From: Camellia lanceoleosa
Taxonomy: Eukaryota > Streptophyta > Magnoliopsida > Ericales > Theaceae
Reading direction: 5' to 3'
DNA: 64,000 nt
Assembly (NCBI GenBank): GCA_025200525.1
Contig: CM045761.1
Coordinates: 80,195,551 to 80,259,550 of the forward strand
The translations under genes and the position numbers were made by a program. Positions 45,542 to 57,759 of this stretch are shown here, piece after piece. Position 1 is the stretch's first letter; each line of letters opens with the position of its first letter. The notes under the pieces were generated by a model. The model was given only the letters and a program-made list of their open reading frames with translations. It had not been told where the DNA came from and made no database searches.

Positions 45542-47350
45542 TTTTTTTTTGTTGCTATTTGCTTTTGAGAAGATTTAGAGCTTGGGTCTTCTGAGGAGAA
45601 TCTCTCTGTGAGGCACCCGCACCACCTTCACAAAAGAAGAACTAAAGATAAGGCTAAGAAGCATTATAAAAAAAGGCAAAAGGAGAAGAAACAAGGGTAT
45701 ATACCTTTCTTAGAAGCAGCCCGAGTAACTCTAGGAGGAGTGGAAGCAGCAGGAGTAGACTGTGTGGTGGCAGGCACATGAACTGAAGTGGTAAGAGTAG
45801 TGGAAAAAGCGGCAACTCTAGCTCCTTTGGGCTTGGATTGGGGCACATCCAGCACCATTAATAAGTCTTGAGGAGCAATGGGCAAGTATACTTCCATGTT
45901 GGTCACCCACCAGTTTTGGTACCTCTTCAATAGGTTTCCTTAAGGAATGAAAGGGATATATTCAAAATCGATCAAGTCCTATATAAACTTAGAAGTTGCC
46001 TCTTCTAGTCTGGACCTTCGAACCTTTAAATCCCTGCTAGTAAGACTTAGATTGGTGTTACTGCAGAGAGGTATTGGGACCCCTTGTGAGAAGCCAAATT
46101 GCCTAGTAAATTGAGCAGGACAATAGGGCTCAGCAATGCATTTATAGGCTCTGGGGTTCATAGTACCAATGAATAATTCTCTGGGGATCAAAATAGAAGC
46201 CCATATATCTTTGCGAGGAGGTGAGGCACAGAACCTATCACTTAGAAAGTTCTTCAACCAAGATGGGCCAATGGTAATGGGTTCGAAGGGACGAAAGCTG
46301 TAAGAAGGAGAGGAAGCTGGAAGTTGGTGAAAAAAAGAGAAGTAAAAAGCAAAAGTAGAAGGATAAAGTAAGGCATTGGCTAGCCTCATGCCATGAGTAA
46401 AAGGGTTTGGCTAAAAAAATTTAAGGCACTTAGATTGTAGCTCAGCAAAATAAGCAAAAAGCCAAAGCTGAAGTATCCAAAATGGACCTCCCTGATTGGC
46501 ATCCAAGGGTTTCTCACAAAAAAGAGAACAAGCTCTATATACATGACCTAGAACATATGGAGCTAAGGCCACCTTTTTCTGTAGGACAAGAGCTTTGGCA
46601 AGAGGGGTAAATTCAGGCATGATTCTTTGAGAAGAAGTGCAAAAAAGGAATTTGCAAAGCCAATATAGTATGAAAGAAAAGAATTCCCTATCAGTTACAG
46701 GACCCTTTCTTTTATTCTCAGCCTTGACAAAGTCACTGTAGGATGAGTTAAGGGAGGGAAGGGAAAAGGGGACTGGTAAGTCAGGATAATCTGGTCCAAT
46801 GGGGGTACCGATGGGAGACAATCGTAATAGATGGCAAATATCAAGAACAGTAGGGGCCATCATCCCATATCTAAATTGGAAAAAATTAAAAGCAGAATTC
46901 CAGAAGCAAAGGGCAGTAGGAATTAGGAAATGGTCCTCTGAGATGGTAAACCTGGATAGTCGAAAGGTATTGAGAAGGCCTCTCTTGAAGGTCCAAAGTC
47001 CTAGCAGGGACAACCTGATCATATCATTCTTGCCACTCCGGTCTCACCGTGGGCCAGCATCGGTGAGGACGGTTCATCCTCCAGGTTCCCTAGTCAAGAC
47101 CACCTTCGTAAAGGAGACAGTGGTTTTCTAGACGTGGATATAATGCTGGAAGCTCAGTAAGAATCTCCTTGAAGATGGGTCCAAGCACATAGTCCTGTTG
47201 CTCATGATGTCGAGGGTTGAAGATGCGTTCATCGATGGCGCTTTTCTCACCAGCCTTGTACTTTTTACATTCTGCTTCAATGATCCTTTTCAGGGTTACA
47301 GACGGGCTCGTGTGCTCTACAACTAGTACTTTCAATGAAGAAGAAGCCAC

Positions 47351-48262
47351 TGATTGAAAGCTTTCTCAGAGGACGAAGTTGGGAAAGGAAGTAGACAGTT
47401 AGTGGAGATAAAGGGTTTGTGTGTTAAACGAGCGAGTGATTTCAAAACACAAAATAAAAGGGTTTTAAAAACCTTTGTGTCTGGAAAATGTATCGTGTAA
47501 TTCGTTAAGTACTAAAAGTACAGATACGAAGAGTTTCCTTCAATATTGATACTTTTGGAGGGAAAAACACATCCCAGATGTTGATGCCAGCTTCGAAGTA
47601 AAGTATTTGGCTTCGAAACTAGATTTTGGCACAACGACTTCGAAACAGAGAAGCCGACTTTGAAGCACATTCCATATCTAAGGATGTAAGAATGCTCAAG
47701 TATTTGTTTACTTCAAAGGGAGTAAAGACCTGTTTTAGGTTTCTTAAATGAGAGTAATGTCCTTCAAAGCAAAACTTGAGACCTCTTAAGGATGGGAATT
47801 GGTGTTCGAAACATCAAAATCATTAGTTGGTTTATATATATATATATATATACAGAAAGAGATTGTCTTTTCGAACTAAAACAGTACAGCCCTCAAAAGG
47901 AGCTTCCATATTTTTGAAAGCATGGACTGTTGTTCGAAGGAAAGAAGGTCAATTTAAAATTGATTGATCATACTAACCATGACCATATGTTGGTTATGAT
48001 TAAAACAAGCTTTAAGGGGTAAGATTGTTAAAATTCGAAGCACTGGTTCTAAATGAAAATCAGCAAAAACTGTCAACTTTATTCCATAAATTGGAAAAGT
48101 TCATGTTGGTTTTTTTAGTGTTTCATTTAAAACGATCAAGTCCAGATTCGAAGGATAAGATTGTCCAGTTCGAAGCCCTAAATTTGCTTTTAAAGACAAA
48201 TGGAGACAAGATGAAACAATGCCGAACAAGGAAAAGTCTTAGTTGTATTAAAGCAAAAGCAA
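47351..48262. other. Spacer between the two antisense genes
   Basis: No coding frame with known motifs is found. A (TA)n tract of about 20 bp lies at 47,832-47,851, and TTCGAA words are frequent. It may hold the promoter of aORF2 or an intron of a single longer antisense gene; I cannot tell. Confidence 0.45.
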
Positions 48263-49531
48263 TTACATTGAATGGCCCTCTTTGGGTACAAATTCAAGCT
48301 CATAAAAGTAGGGAATAGAATAAATAACAAGATCATGAAATTTGGTCCGACTATGATCAATGAATTTCTGTTCTTTCTTTATTCTGTCCTCCATTTCTTC
48401 TAGGATTGGCTGCATAAGTTGATGTGCTCTCACTTCATAAAAGAGCTCTTCAGCCTTTATTTCGAATGTTGTTTCTCTCAATCCTTGTTCTAACTCGTCT
48501 ATATCCAAGTCATCCCAGTATGCAGAATCTTTATTCTTGAAACTTTTGAATTCTTCGATGAAGTTCTCTACTTCGTACTGGGTGTGAACTCGAAGGGATG
48601 AGAGTTGGTCCAAAGATTGAGTAGTGGCCACAGAGGTCTGATGCCAGTGGAGGAGCAATGGAAGTTGGTCCAAAAACATGTGAAGCTCTGCTTGGGCAAG
48701 AGGGTTGAGGATGTGACCCCGAGTCAGAATGTCACAAGCCCATCGAAGGTTTTTGAGGGGGATGTCGTCCTTAAGAACATTGAAAGGCAAGTAAGAGAAG
48801 GCCACAAGCAGAAGTTGGGCTTGCTTCCGCTCAGCTGGAGTAGGAGAATGTGGAGGCTTGTAAGGAGGAAAGACCTTATTCGCAGAGAGAGTAAGCCTCA
48901 GTCTCTCTATCCAGTAAGGAGTTGGCAGAGGAGAGGATATGGAAGCCTCTACTTCAGGAGGAGGAGCAAGGGCAGAAGGAACAAGGGCATTAATATAATC
49001 GAGCCAGTTAGAAGAGCAAAGCTTTGCTTTCTGGGCTAAGAACAATGGATTGTACCCTTGTGCCTCTTCGGGGCATCGGGCAGTGTGCACTATCTTTGTA
49101 GGCATGGAGGATGTGTACCATGCTACAAGCAGATTCTCCTCCAAACTGCGTCGACGGTCGATGGGCACGTAAGGATAGACCACCGAGCTTCGCGCATAGG
49201 AAGGGAACTCTAAAGGGTCAGTAAAATCAACAAAGTGATGGTTGATTCGCTCCCTTAAATCATAGGCCTCAGGTTTTGACCAGCTTGTCCAGTCAGAAGC
49301 CCAAGAGGAAGGAGAAACTGCAGCCTTATCCCATGCAGAGGGTTGTGAAGAAGAACTTCCAATGTCCATATTTGTGACTTTCTAAATCAAAGGATTGAGA
49401 GCAGTTTGTTCGTAGTCCAAGGGTGAGTCAGAAGAAGAAGGTCCCATGTCCATATTTGTAAGTTTCTGAATCAAATGATTAAGGGCAATGTGTTCGTAGT
49501 CCAAGGGTTGATAATTTGCAAAGGCATCCAT
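48263..49531 (-). pseudogene. Antisense ORF of unknown function in the Tat element (aORF1)
   Basis: A minus-strand frame of about 422 codons starts at ATG 49,531 and has one TAG (about 49,382-49,384). From ATG 49,369 onward, 368 codons are open. The N-terminus contains two related segments, PLDYEHIALNHLIQKLTN and PLDYEQTALNPLI.KVTN, from an 84-bp tandem duplication. The middle is rich in Pro, Trp and Leu (YWIERLRLTLSANKVFPPYK). The C-terminus is charged and probably coiled coil (LEEMEDRIKKEQKF). No known domain is recognised. It lies head-to-head with integrase and close to the 3' LTR. It may be a separate gene or the first exon of the PMD-like gene. Confidence 0.65.
49362..49529 (-). repeat. 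84-bp in-frame tandem duplication
   Basis: The wording ATGTCCATATTTGT...TTCGTAGTCCAAGGGT occurs from 49,362 and again from 49,446, 84 bp (28 codons) apart. Copies differ at scattered bases, and one has gained the stop. Confidence 0.85.
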
Positions 49532-49849
49532 GACCTAAATATAGAAAGGTGGGTAAAGGTGGCTAATTAATGCATGGAGTTCTTTCGATGAGGAACAACA
49601 TCATCAGATGACTCTTCGTGTGCTCGATCAATGGAGGAGAAAATTGATTCGGCCATAAAAAATGTATCAGTCTGTTCGAATACTAAGGTGGTAGGGGTGT
49701 TCAAAAGATTGAAGGAGAGTTTAATGCAGATGATGAATGACAGTTGCATTTCTGAAAGAATGCAAAGCCCATGCACGTTCTAAGACGTGGATAAAAGACC
49801 TTGATCCACCAATATCACCAAGTATTGGGTATATTAGTGCAGGGGGTAA
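49532..49849. other. Stretch before the 3' LTR, with polypurine tract
   Basis: It contains a short minus frame that could be an upstream exon of aORF1 (MAESIFSSIDRAHEE), and ends in AGGGGGTAA directly before the LTR, the plus-strand primer tract of the Tat element. Confidence 0.5.
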
Positions 49850-50606
49850 TGTTGGCTACATATTTTGTACAAGCCAATTACAATTCGACGCGTGGCAGAA
49901 TAAGGGTAATACAGGAAGACTATTCAAGTCTTCGATCCTGATCGTACATGTGGCAGTTAGTATTGGTTATTACGAGATCTGAGTAGCAGTGGATCAACAA
50001 AGAGATGCAAGGTGATGTGGCTTCAACGGTTACTCACATTTAAATTCAAATTTAGGAGGGAAGCCTAACTGCAAGTGATGGCACAGTGGAGCTAATTATA
50101 AGGCAACATGATCAGCAATCATGAAGGAGTAGTTCGACGGTTGGAAATACAGTTCGATGGTCATCCTTGAGAAGTATAAATAGCAGAGAAGGCCCAGAAA
50201 AAGAGGTCAGACTCAGATCCAAAAGACCAGTTTTATTCTACTTATTTTCCTTTCCAGTCTTACATTTCCCGTTCTTTACATTCCTGTACTTTAAATTCCT
50301 GCACTGCACTTCATTCATAGGAGTAGTTTTAAGTAGATTGTTGCTGTAAATCTCTACAAGGCTGAGTTTGGATCATTGTAAGTTTTTCATTTTAATGAAA
50401 TGCTTCAACTATTCTTCATTTAATTGTTATTTTGCTTAATTCTCCTAAATCAAGCTACCAGTAAAAGTCCTTTTCATTGAGGCTGAAAAAACTAAAACAC
50501 AATTGTCTGATAATTGGTTGGCAATTAATTTTCTATAAGGACTGATTGATCCTTACTACCATGCTCGCAATTACAATAATAACCTTCGAAAGCCAAAAAG
50601 CCAACA
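49850..50606 (+). repeat. 3' LTR of the Tat element
   Basis: It starts TGTTGGCTAC and ends AAGCCAACA, 757 bp, followed by CATAT (50,607-50,611). The TATA box is at about 50,173. Confidence 0.95.
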
Positions 50607-50638
50607 CATATATATGCCATTAAAATATAAAATAAGTA

Positions 50639-51125
50639 AGGGTGTAAAAATGGCTCGTAGCTTGTGAGTACGCTTGCGGTTTGGGGTAGGCCTAGGCCTG
50701 ATTCCAGCTTGGGACCCTGGGCTTGAGTCATCATTTTGAAACCCAACTCGGCTTTTGGGCTCGACCCACCTGATCTGAACCATCGACTCGCTCAAAGCTA
50801 ACCTAAGGTCTGACCTGCCAAGGTCCAGTGTCATTTTTAGTGGAAAAGAATAAAATTTTAGTGAAAAAAATAGAAAAAAATATTCAAGCCTGCTTAAACC
50901 CGGCCCAAACTTGAGCCCAAACCTGGGCCCGTCGGCCTGACCTGAGACCCAGCTCGCCGGCCCGCCGAAAGCTGAAATACCCTCTGGGCCAAAGCCTAGG
51001 CCTAATTTTCTGGCCTGTGGGCCGACTCAGCTTGATCCAAATTTTCGCGGGAGCCCATGTAGCCCGACATGGGCTGGCCCGAGCCCGAGCTCAAGTGGGT
51101 CGGGCTTGGCCAAATTTACACCCCT
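50639..51125. mobile_element. Foldback MITE with AGGGGTGTAAA ends
   Basis: It starts AGGGTGTAAAAATGGC and ends GCCAAATTTACACCCCT, an inverted repeat of about 17 bp. The inside is GC-rich with many GGCCC, GCCCG and TTGGGC words, unlike its flanks. No target duplication of 8 bp is clear, so hAT origin is only a guess. Confidence 0.65.
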
Positions 51126-51954
51126 AAAAAGAAGATACAAAAACAAGTTGCTTTTGTGAGGATGGCTTCAACTAATTCATGCGTTGGTTGCACCACTTGC
51201 CGTTATGCATAAATAGAGAGAGGTTAGAATGCGTATTTGCACATTATAAGAAAAGTTATATTTTTTGTGAGAGAAGTTATATATTTTATGATATGAAAGT
51301 TGCAATTTTTGTGATGAAAATTATGAATTTTGAAGTTATGATATGCATCTAAAAATCATGTATAACTAAAATTATAGTTTTTGTCAGAGAAGTTATACAT
51401 TTTGTAAGAAGCAAAAAATTAGATTTTTTTGTGAATTTTTTTTTTACATTATATATATATTTTTGCCTAAAGTGCATATAATATGCATTTGCACATCATA
51501 GCATTCTTACAAGTATTAACAAATTCAAAGGAAAACCTAACAGTTTTGATGTAAGTTAGAATAGTAGCATAAAGACAATCCCACAACCATTTTTTTTGAG
51601 CAGCAAGCAAGCAAGATATATAATATAATAAAGATACAAAAGATTGAGAAGAAGGTGCAGCATGTGCATTCACTAGCCCCCAAAATGAGTTAGAGAGAGT
51701 CCAACTCCGGACACCCACGAACTGTTTGAAATGGTTTTGAGAATTTTGGAAAAAACAGAATTTTTTCTCAGCTTTGGTCTAATTTTTTAGGCGGGACCCA
51801 TGCGTCAAATTTGGTGGGTCAAAGTGGTAATGCAGTTTATGCCGCTTTGTGATTCATGTAGTATATTTGGTTGCTCAAAACCATTATCAGGTGAATGGGA
51901 AATTGAAGCCAATGTGAGCTTCATGGAAATGGAGTTTTGGTGAAAATTCTTTAA

Positions 51955-52800
51955 AGGTTTGAACTAAAGGTTTGTCCCACATTGATTTGGTAGGCAAACT
52001 TTTATAGGTTTATAAGGCATGGGTTTGTAACTTAGGGAGGGCCCCAAGGGGCACCCCAAGTTTGTAGAAGAGAGAGGTTATGGGCAAATTGGATCAGACC
52101 CATTGGACCCAAAAATAAACACACACACGCGCACCGCCGCCACTGTGTGTCCGGGCAAGTTGGCTTGGGCTCGGGTGCGTGATGTGAGGTTGGGCTTGTC
52201 TGGCCTAATACTTATCTTTTTGGGTCAAAAACATTTGAATTTTATTTTTCTAAAATTAAATTCTAATTTTTGAAATTTGAATTTCAGAAATTAAATTCAA
52301 AAATCTGTCTGGTTTTTGGTTTCAAAATTCGGTTGGAAACTCTTTAAATTTTATGTACGGGTTTTATAACTGTCCGAATTCAAATCTATTCAAATTTGAA
52401 CCCAAACAGTTCCCTATCTGTTCAAATTCAAACCCAATAGGTTTAGTACATGTCCAAACAGGTATGCTACCTGTTTAATTCAAACTGAAAAAGGTACCAC
52501 TGCATCTATATAAAGGCAGTCCCTCATTTGGATTCAACATTCAATTTTCATCCAAAAAATTCTGCAATTATTCTCTGCATTTTGCTGCATTATTTTCTTG
52601 TGATAAAGTGTATAAACACAAAGTGTGTTCGCTGTGCAAATAGTTTGTAGTGCTGTTACTGTTTGTTGTTGATCATTTTATCATGGGAGATAGACGTCCA
52701 CATTTTGAAAGCACTGTGGAGAGGACGAATCTGTCTTAAGGACACGGTGTTAAACACTGGACTTGATTAGAAAATTTGTTCAACAAATTAATTTGGTAAG
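51955..52800 (+). mobile_element. Possible solo or orphan Copia LTR
   Basis: It contains GTCCCACATTG (51,976), a TATA box (CTATATAAAGGC, about 52,505), a transcribed-start-like region and an AGGACGAATCTGTCTTAAGG block (52,721-52,740), the order seen in some plant Copia LTRs. No partner LTR, primer site or target duplication was found, and edges are guesses. Confidence 0.4.
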
Positions 52801-53119
52801 TAATTAATTTACTTTTTTGTTTTATTATTTTTTCTGTTTCTGTTTTAGATTTTGATTTTATTTTTGTAACAAAATAAAAATCTATTTTTGTAACAAAATA
52901 AAAATCTATTTTATTTATTTTATTTCATTTTCTGGTTTGATTTTTGTAATAAAACAAACTCTCTCATTTCCTATATTTCTTCTGTATGCCATTTGTTGTT
53001 TAGTATACAAACAGAATTTATTTCATTAAATACAGTGAAGATTCTCCAATACAAACCACCTCCAATACAATTACAAACTTGAAGGCAACTCACATCTGTA
53101 AACAATTCCTCACACCTGA
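52801..53119. other. AT-rich spacer
   Basis: It contains a direct repeat of TTTTGTAACAAAATAAAAATC (about 52,862-52,905) and no gene. Confidence 0.5.
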
Positions 53120-53640
53120 GATGTTGTAAAGGAAATCATTAATTGAGAATTGGATTTTCTTTGAAGTAGCCTTTAACCAGATAAGACCTGTAACTCTTGC
53201 ATCTTTAGTTAGGAATCTTGAAAGAGACACTTATTTCGGTGCTTTCATATCGACCAGAGAGTCACTAGAGGTATGGCATGCCAAATTCTCCTTTCAACTT
53301 TCCTGCAGCAGTACCCCATCCACCATTGCAGTAGGCCTTCTATAGATCCAGGTACCACCCAAATAGCTCTCCATCATTGTAACAGCCCCGTCCAAACCCT
53401 CTACACCATAGGACAAAAAATGAGCACACTTTCAATTATTTCCTGCTGAGCTTCGCAGAAAATACACAAAGTAGAAGCAGACCTAACGAACACACCAATC
53501 CGTTGCAAGAAGACAGATGTTTTAACCTTATGTTTCCATGCTATCCAACCAAAGAATTGCACTTTGGGTGGGAGATATTTGATCCACACCATTCTACTAG
53601 AGCTAACAATTCCTCTAAGAACAAGTTTAGTATGGCTGTA
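53120..53640 (-). pseudogene. L1-type LINE fragment (3' end of ORF2)
   Basis: The minus strand reads IKYLPPKVQFFGWIAWKHKV and CIFCEAQQEIIESVLIFC, the zinc-binding domain that closes plant L1 reverse transcriptase proteins, with a CxxC and a later cysteine kept. Beyond a stop the C-terminal end continues weakly (WLKATSKKIQFSINDF). It is a 5'-truncated LINE copy, as is usual. Confidence 0.8.
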
Positions 53641-54243
53641 TAGAACAGATACAAGAGACTGCCCTAGTTTTGCTGCTACCCATACTGGTTTTGTTGTTAC
53701 TCGCGATCATTAGAAATAAGATTTTGCAAAAGCAATTGCTAGTTAGTCAAAATGGTTGCCATGCACAAATGTCACCACACATTGTGGAACAACCACACAA
53801 GCTTAAGCCTCAGCCATAGTTGTAGACACAACTCCAAAAAAGAATGATCAGTGCATAACAATATTACAATTCCAATCAATTGTTGTCCATGTTGCTCCTA
53901 CACTAGAAGAAGCTTTCCAACCAAGCCCCATCAATAAGGATGTGATGAAATGCTGCATTGACATGCCAAAATAAAGAATTAGTGATAACAAAAGATGAAG
54001 GTGCCAGTATTATGATTAATGCTGTGGATTCAACATTATAGGCAAGGTGCTTATATGTAGATGTAGTCCATCATCTAGCAACTAGATGTTTGATTTTTTT
54101 AAATTGATAGAATGGACAAGAATCTCCTCAAGCCTAGAAATGCGTTGGTCCAAATGTGCTCGATTGCGATGTAACTAGAGTACCTAAAGAATAATAATGG
54201 TATCTGTGAGGGCTTCCTTGTTTGGTGCTTGTGATACCTAAGT
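53641..54243. other. Unassigned stretch between LINE fragments
   Basis: No named feature is seen. It may be part of either LINE copy, badly decayed. Confidence 0.35.
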
Positions 54244-56318
54244 TTAGAACCATTCATGAATAGTTAGATGTGTGCCAATGTGGAAGTCTATCCCTATTTT
54301 GGACCCCATCCAAACATATTTAGAGATTAAACATTGAAAATAAAAATGTTCTAGAGTCTCATAATGTTGTAAGCAATGTGGGTCGATGTGGTCTATCAAA
54401 AGACCGTTTCTGTGAAGAGTGGCCCGTATTTGAAGGATATTGTGAAAAGTTTTGACAAAAATAAAGCCCATTTGAGAGGGATATCTAAAGCCTATACTTT
54501 TTCCCACAATTTAGGTCTCATTTGGGAACATGTTATTTTGATAATTTTTTTTTATTTTTTGGCTAAAATATGAGATAAAAAAAAAATAGTATGCTTGAAA
54601 TGACTTTTTAGTTTTTTACGAAAAGATGTGCAAAAAATAAAGAGAAAAAGAAATCTTTGACTTTTTTGTATAGTTTGTTGGATTTTTAGATTTTTAATAT
54701 TTTTTGACTTTTAAGCTAAAATGTGATGTTGCCAAATGAGACCTTACTATCTCCAACCTAGAAAAAAATAAAGGGTTTTGGGAAATAAATTATCTAGAGT
54801 AAAAAGAGTATTAGCCATTTTCAATATGACACAAAAATAAACGATCCGATATTGGATTACTTGGCTAATAAATGTCTAGGATATGGGTGGCCATTTCTAT
54901 TAGAAATAATGTTTCTAACTAGGGGCACTTTCTATTGTTTTCTCTTAGAATTAATCAAATAACATACTTTGGGGTTTGAAAACTTCTTCCCAAAGACAAC
55001 CATCATAAATGATTACAAAAATTAGGTATCCATTGGTACTCAAAAAGATCAATGTTAGACCCTATTAGCCATTTTATACCCTATTAAGTAACTCTCTCCC
55101 CAAAAGAATACTCTGCCAACCCCATCTATACCTTGAGCTTGGCTTAAGTTGAAGAAAGTAATAGTTGCAATAATATTTAGCCCGAAGAACCTTATTAGAA
55201 AAGGAGTCTTGATCATTGGTGAGTATATATACACTTTGCATGCTTGACCAACAAAGCATGATTAAATGACCTTCGGATCTCTAAAACCCAACCCTTCTAA
55301 AGATTTAGGTTGACTAATGTAGGACCACCACATCCAACAAAGCCCTTTGATATTTAGATTCTTCCACAAGAACTTGATCACAACACTATGAAGTTGGGTG
55401 ATAAAATAAACTAGCACTCAGAAAATAAACAAAAGATAAATGGAGATGGACAAAATAACATGCTTAGCAAACACACATTTGCCAACAACGGACAAGAGGG
55501 CACATTTCCACCCCTACAGTTTATTCTTTTTTGTTATAACCCAACTTTAAATAGATCTCCATTTTCTAGAGAAATCCAAGGAAGTATCCAAGTAGACTCC
55601 CGATTAGTGACCAATCTACACCCAAAACATTAAGGAAGAATTGTTAAGCTTCCGTCTCCATATTCGTACTAGGATATTATTCCAACTTCCAGTGGTCCAT
55701 TCAAAGACCAAATTGGTGATAGAAAAAAATTTAGGAAGCCAACTTAAGCCCTATACCTCGTCCTTGTTAAATTGCATAAAGATGAAACAGTCATCTATAA
55801 ACAACAATGGAAATGAAAGGAACTTGGCAACAAATAGAAATACCTTGACATAGCCCCTTATCGAAGCCCACAAGAAGTGGAAACCATTTAGACTATTGGT
55901 TATTAACAAGAATCGAAAAGGAAACACTCATCACAAGCTATAAAATCAATGTGATTCAATGGTGACTAAACCCTATCACTCTTAAATTATCCCATAAAAT
56001 CTCATTTCATCCAGTCATGAGCCTTATTCATATATATATACATATATATAATTTAAGAGCATAAAATGTCTTTTTGCATGAGGACTTGCATTGGATAAAC
56101 TTAATAAGTTCATGGGCTAAGAGAATATTATCAGAGATGAGTTGACCGGAAACAAAAGCATTTTGAGAAGGCGAAATAAGAGAAGGTAGAACTAAATGGA
56201 GCCTATTAGCATGAATCTTTGACATAATTTTGTAAATAACATTACATGGGCTATTCGGATAGTAGTCATGCACAAAATTTGGAGCTAAATATTTGGAATA
56301 AGAGTAATAAAAGTACAA
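54244..56318 (-). pseudogene. L1-type LINE remnant, reverse transcriptase to zinc domain
   Basis: At the right end, 56,028-56,318 gives CNVIYKIMSKIHANRL, LPSLISPSQNAFVSG and SDNILLAHELIKF, which is the conserved RT start of plant LINEs. Further on, 55,074-55,259 reads FSNKVLRAKYYCN and WGWQSILLGRELL, and 54,244-54,507 carries a zinc-domain-like region (LHRNGLLIDHIDPHCLQHYE). These are collinear on the minus strand with the expected spacing. There are many stops and the catalytic FADD region is not recognisable. A Tourist-like MITE interrupts it at 54,514. Confidence 0.8.
54514..54743. mobile_element. Tourist-like MITE, copy 2, inside the LINE
   Basis: A 230-bp element has ends GGTCTCATTTGG and CCAAATGAGACC, a perfect 12-bp inverted repeat, with TTA on both sides (54,511-54,513 and 54,744-54,746). 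It is the same family as 16,282-16,507: the outer ends match almost fully and the interiors align with moderate divergence. Confidence 0.92.
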
Positions 56319-57740
56319 TTTGCTTCTGTAAGCACGTAACTAGATTGTAAAAACGAAAGCACAATAGTGATAACATTGTTTTTCTATATTGAGCAAGAGG
56401 AAGTGATGTTTTTCTCCATCCAATAATGTTAGAATAACTATCTCTTTATATCATATTTTATTTATCACATTATGCCACACATTTATACTTGTTGAATATT
56501 ATAGACATCCATATGAAATCTATTGTATTTAATAATTGTGAGTGTGTCATAATTACATGGTTATAAAAAGGATGATTATTCTCACATTATTGTTTTAAAT
56601 GGACCTCTTAAAAGGGGTGAAAACTGTTATACTACTTTTTTAGAGGTGGTAAAAGCCTATTCAAGGTCAAGGTGAAAATCTAATTTAGTCCTGTATAATT
56701 TTTTTACTTTACATTTTTTATTTTCTTAGTACAAAATTATTTTATATGTATGATAAAGGTGTAAAGTACATGTTACTTTTACTTTATTTGATGATAGAGA
56801 AAATAATCTAATAAAGATTTTTTAAAATATGATAGAAAGAGTTATGATAAACTTTTATTTAATGAGAGACTCTTTTTAGAACGTATAATATAAAGAGAAA
56901 TAGATTATAGGGAGACGCACCAATAAATCCCAAATTCCAAACATTTGATCCATTTAGTCCTAACTCTTATCTCATGAACCGATAAGTCCCATTCTAGTGT
57001 TAAAAGACCAATTAGGCCATCTTTTATCATGTGAAGTAAGCGTGTTTGGGGGTTTTGCTAATGTTGAATTTACGTTTAGGTCCCAAATCTTCCATGTAGG
57101 GGTTTTTTGTTTCCCTCCAAATCAATTGGAACGGAAGAGATGTAATTGGAAACTTGTGCTGTTTTTCGATGTTAATGGGATTTTGGTTGGGGTGTTGGTG
57201 ATCTATCCGTAACAAGTAATGTTGATTCATCGTGGATTGGTATTAGAAATTGAAAATTCCTTTTCAACGTAAACCCTAGAAAGCGTACGAACCCACCCCC
57301 TCTTCTGGCAATACGTTTACATTGTGAAGTTGGAGAGACCGTGTCGACGTTGTGTGGTCGTGTGACAAGCGAACAAATTGCCAGTTGTCATTACCGGTGA
57401 CTGTGTAATCAACAAAATGACGTCGGGTATGTGGTTCAATTCTGTATGTGTACTCAATACATCTTTGCCAGTGTTGATGTTACTGTGTAATTTTTAATGG
57501 TGGAGTAGGAAAAAGGTGTTGGCATTGTTTTGGTTGGAACCAGATGTTGTGGACCCATTTTGTTTTGATTTGGAGTTTGTAATGTAAATATGATTGTGAT
57601 TGTATTTTTGGGTTCCTTTGGTTTTTGTTGGTGTATGTTGTTAGTTTCTTATGTTAATTGGTGGTAAGGATTTATGGGGGTAGTAATAGTAAATGTAAAT
57701 GTTGTGTGTAGGGACAAACGTGTAGGTCATCTGTTTCTGG
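56319..57740. other. AT-rich stretch of unknown content
   Basis: No feature is identified with confidence. The part from about 57,230 to 57,740 is less AT-rich and has a few exon-like words (TACGAACCCACCCCCTC), but no frame with known motifs. It may include the lost 5' end of the second LARD-like element. Confidence 0.35.
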
Positions 57741-57759
57741 GTGATGGCATGTCAACAAC

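Larger units (their letters stand above)
43935..47350 (-). pseudogene. Antisense plant-mobile-domain-like gene in the Tat element (aORF2)
   Basis: On the minus strand this unit runs against gag-pol, between integrase and the 3' LTR. The first piece (47,350-47,090) is followed by a frameshift. The main domain (47,022-45,979) has FRLSRFTISEDHF, FFQFRYGMMAPTVLDICHLL and YCPAQFTRQFGFSQGVP, the style of the plant mobile domain (PMD) family. It is interrupted by a TAG near 46,411 and others near 45,980 and 45,943. A linker rich in Ser, Thr and Pro follows, then a probable intron (about 45,591-45,703). Next is a basic, Lys/Glu-rich part with a duplicated segment, an 86-bp GT-AG intron (44,942-45,027), and a Ser/Pro-rich tail ending in a likely coiled coil. 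The PMD call is from recalled motifs and its function is unknown. Confidence 0.7.
17327..50611 (+). mobile_element. Tat-lineage Ty3/gypsy element with nested insertions, 33 kb including target duplications
   Basis: The 757-bp LTRs (17,332-18,088 and 49,850-50,606) are flanked by CATAT on both sides, so this is one insertion event. Order is gag, protease, RT, RNase H, an extra RNase H and integrase on the plus strand, then antisense genes before the 3' LTR. The extra RNase H and the antisense genes are typical of Tat-type elements. Removing the solo LTR in gag and the LARD in integrase leaves about 15.4 kb of original element. All frames carry stops or deletions. The RT lacks a catalytic aspartate, so it cannot move on its own. 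Confidence 0.93.
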
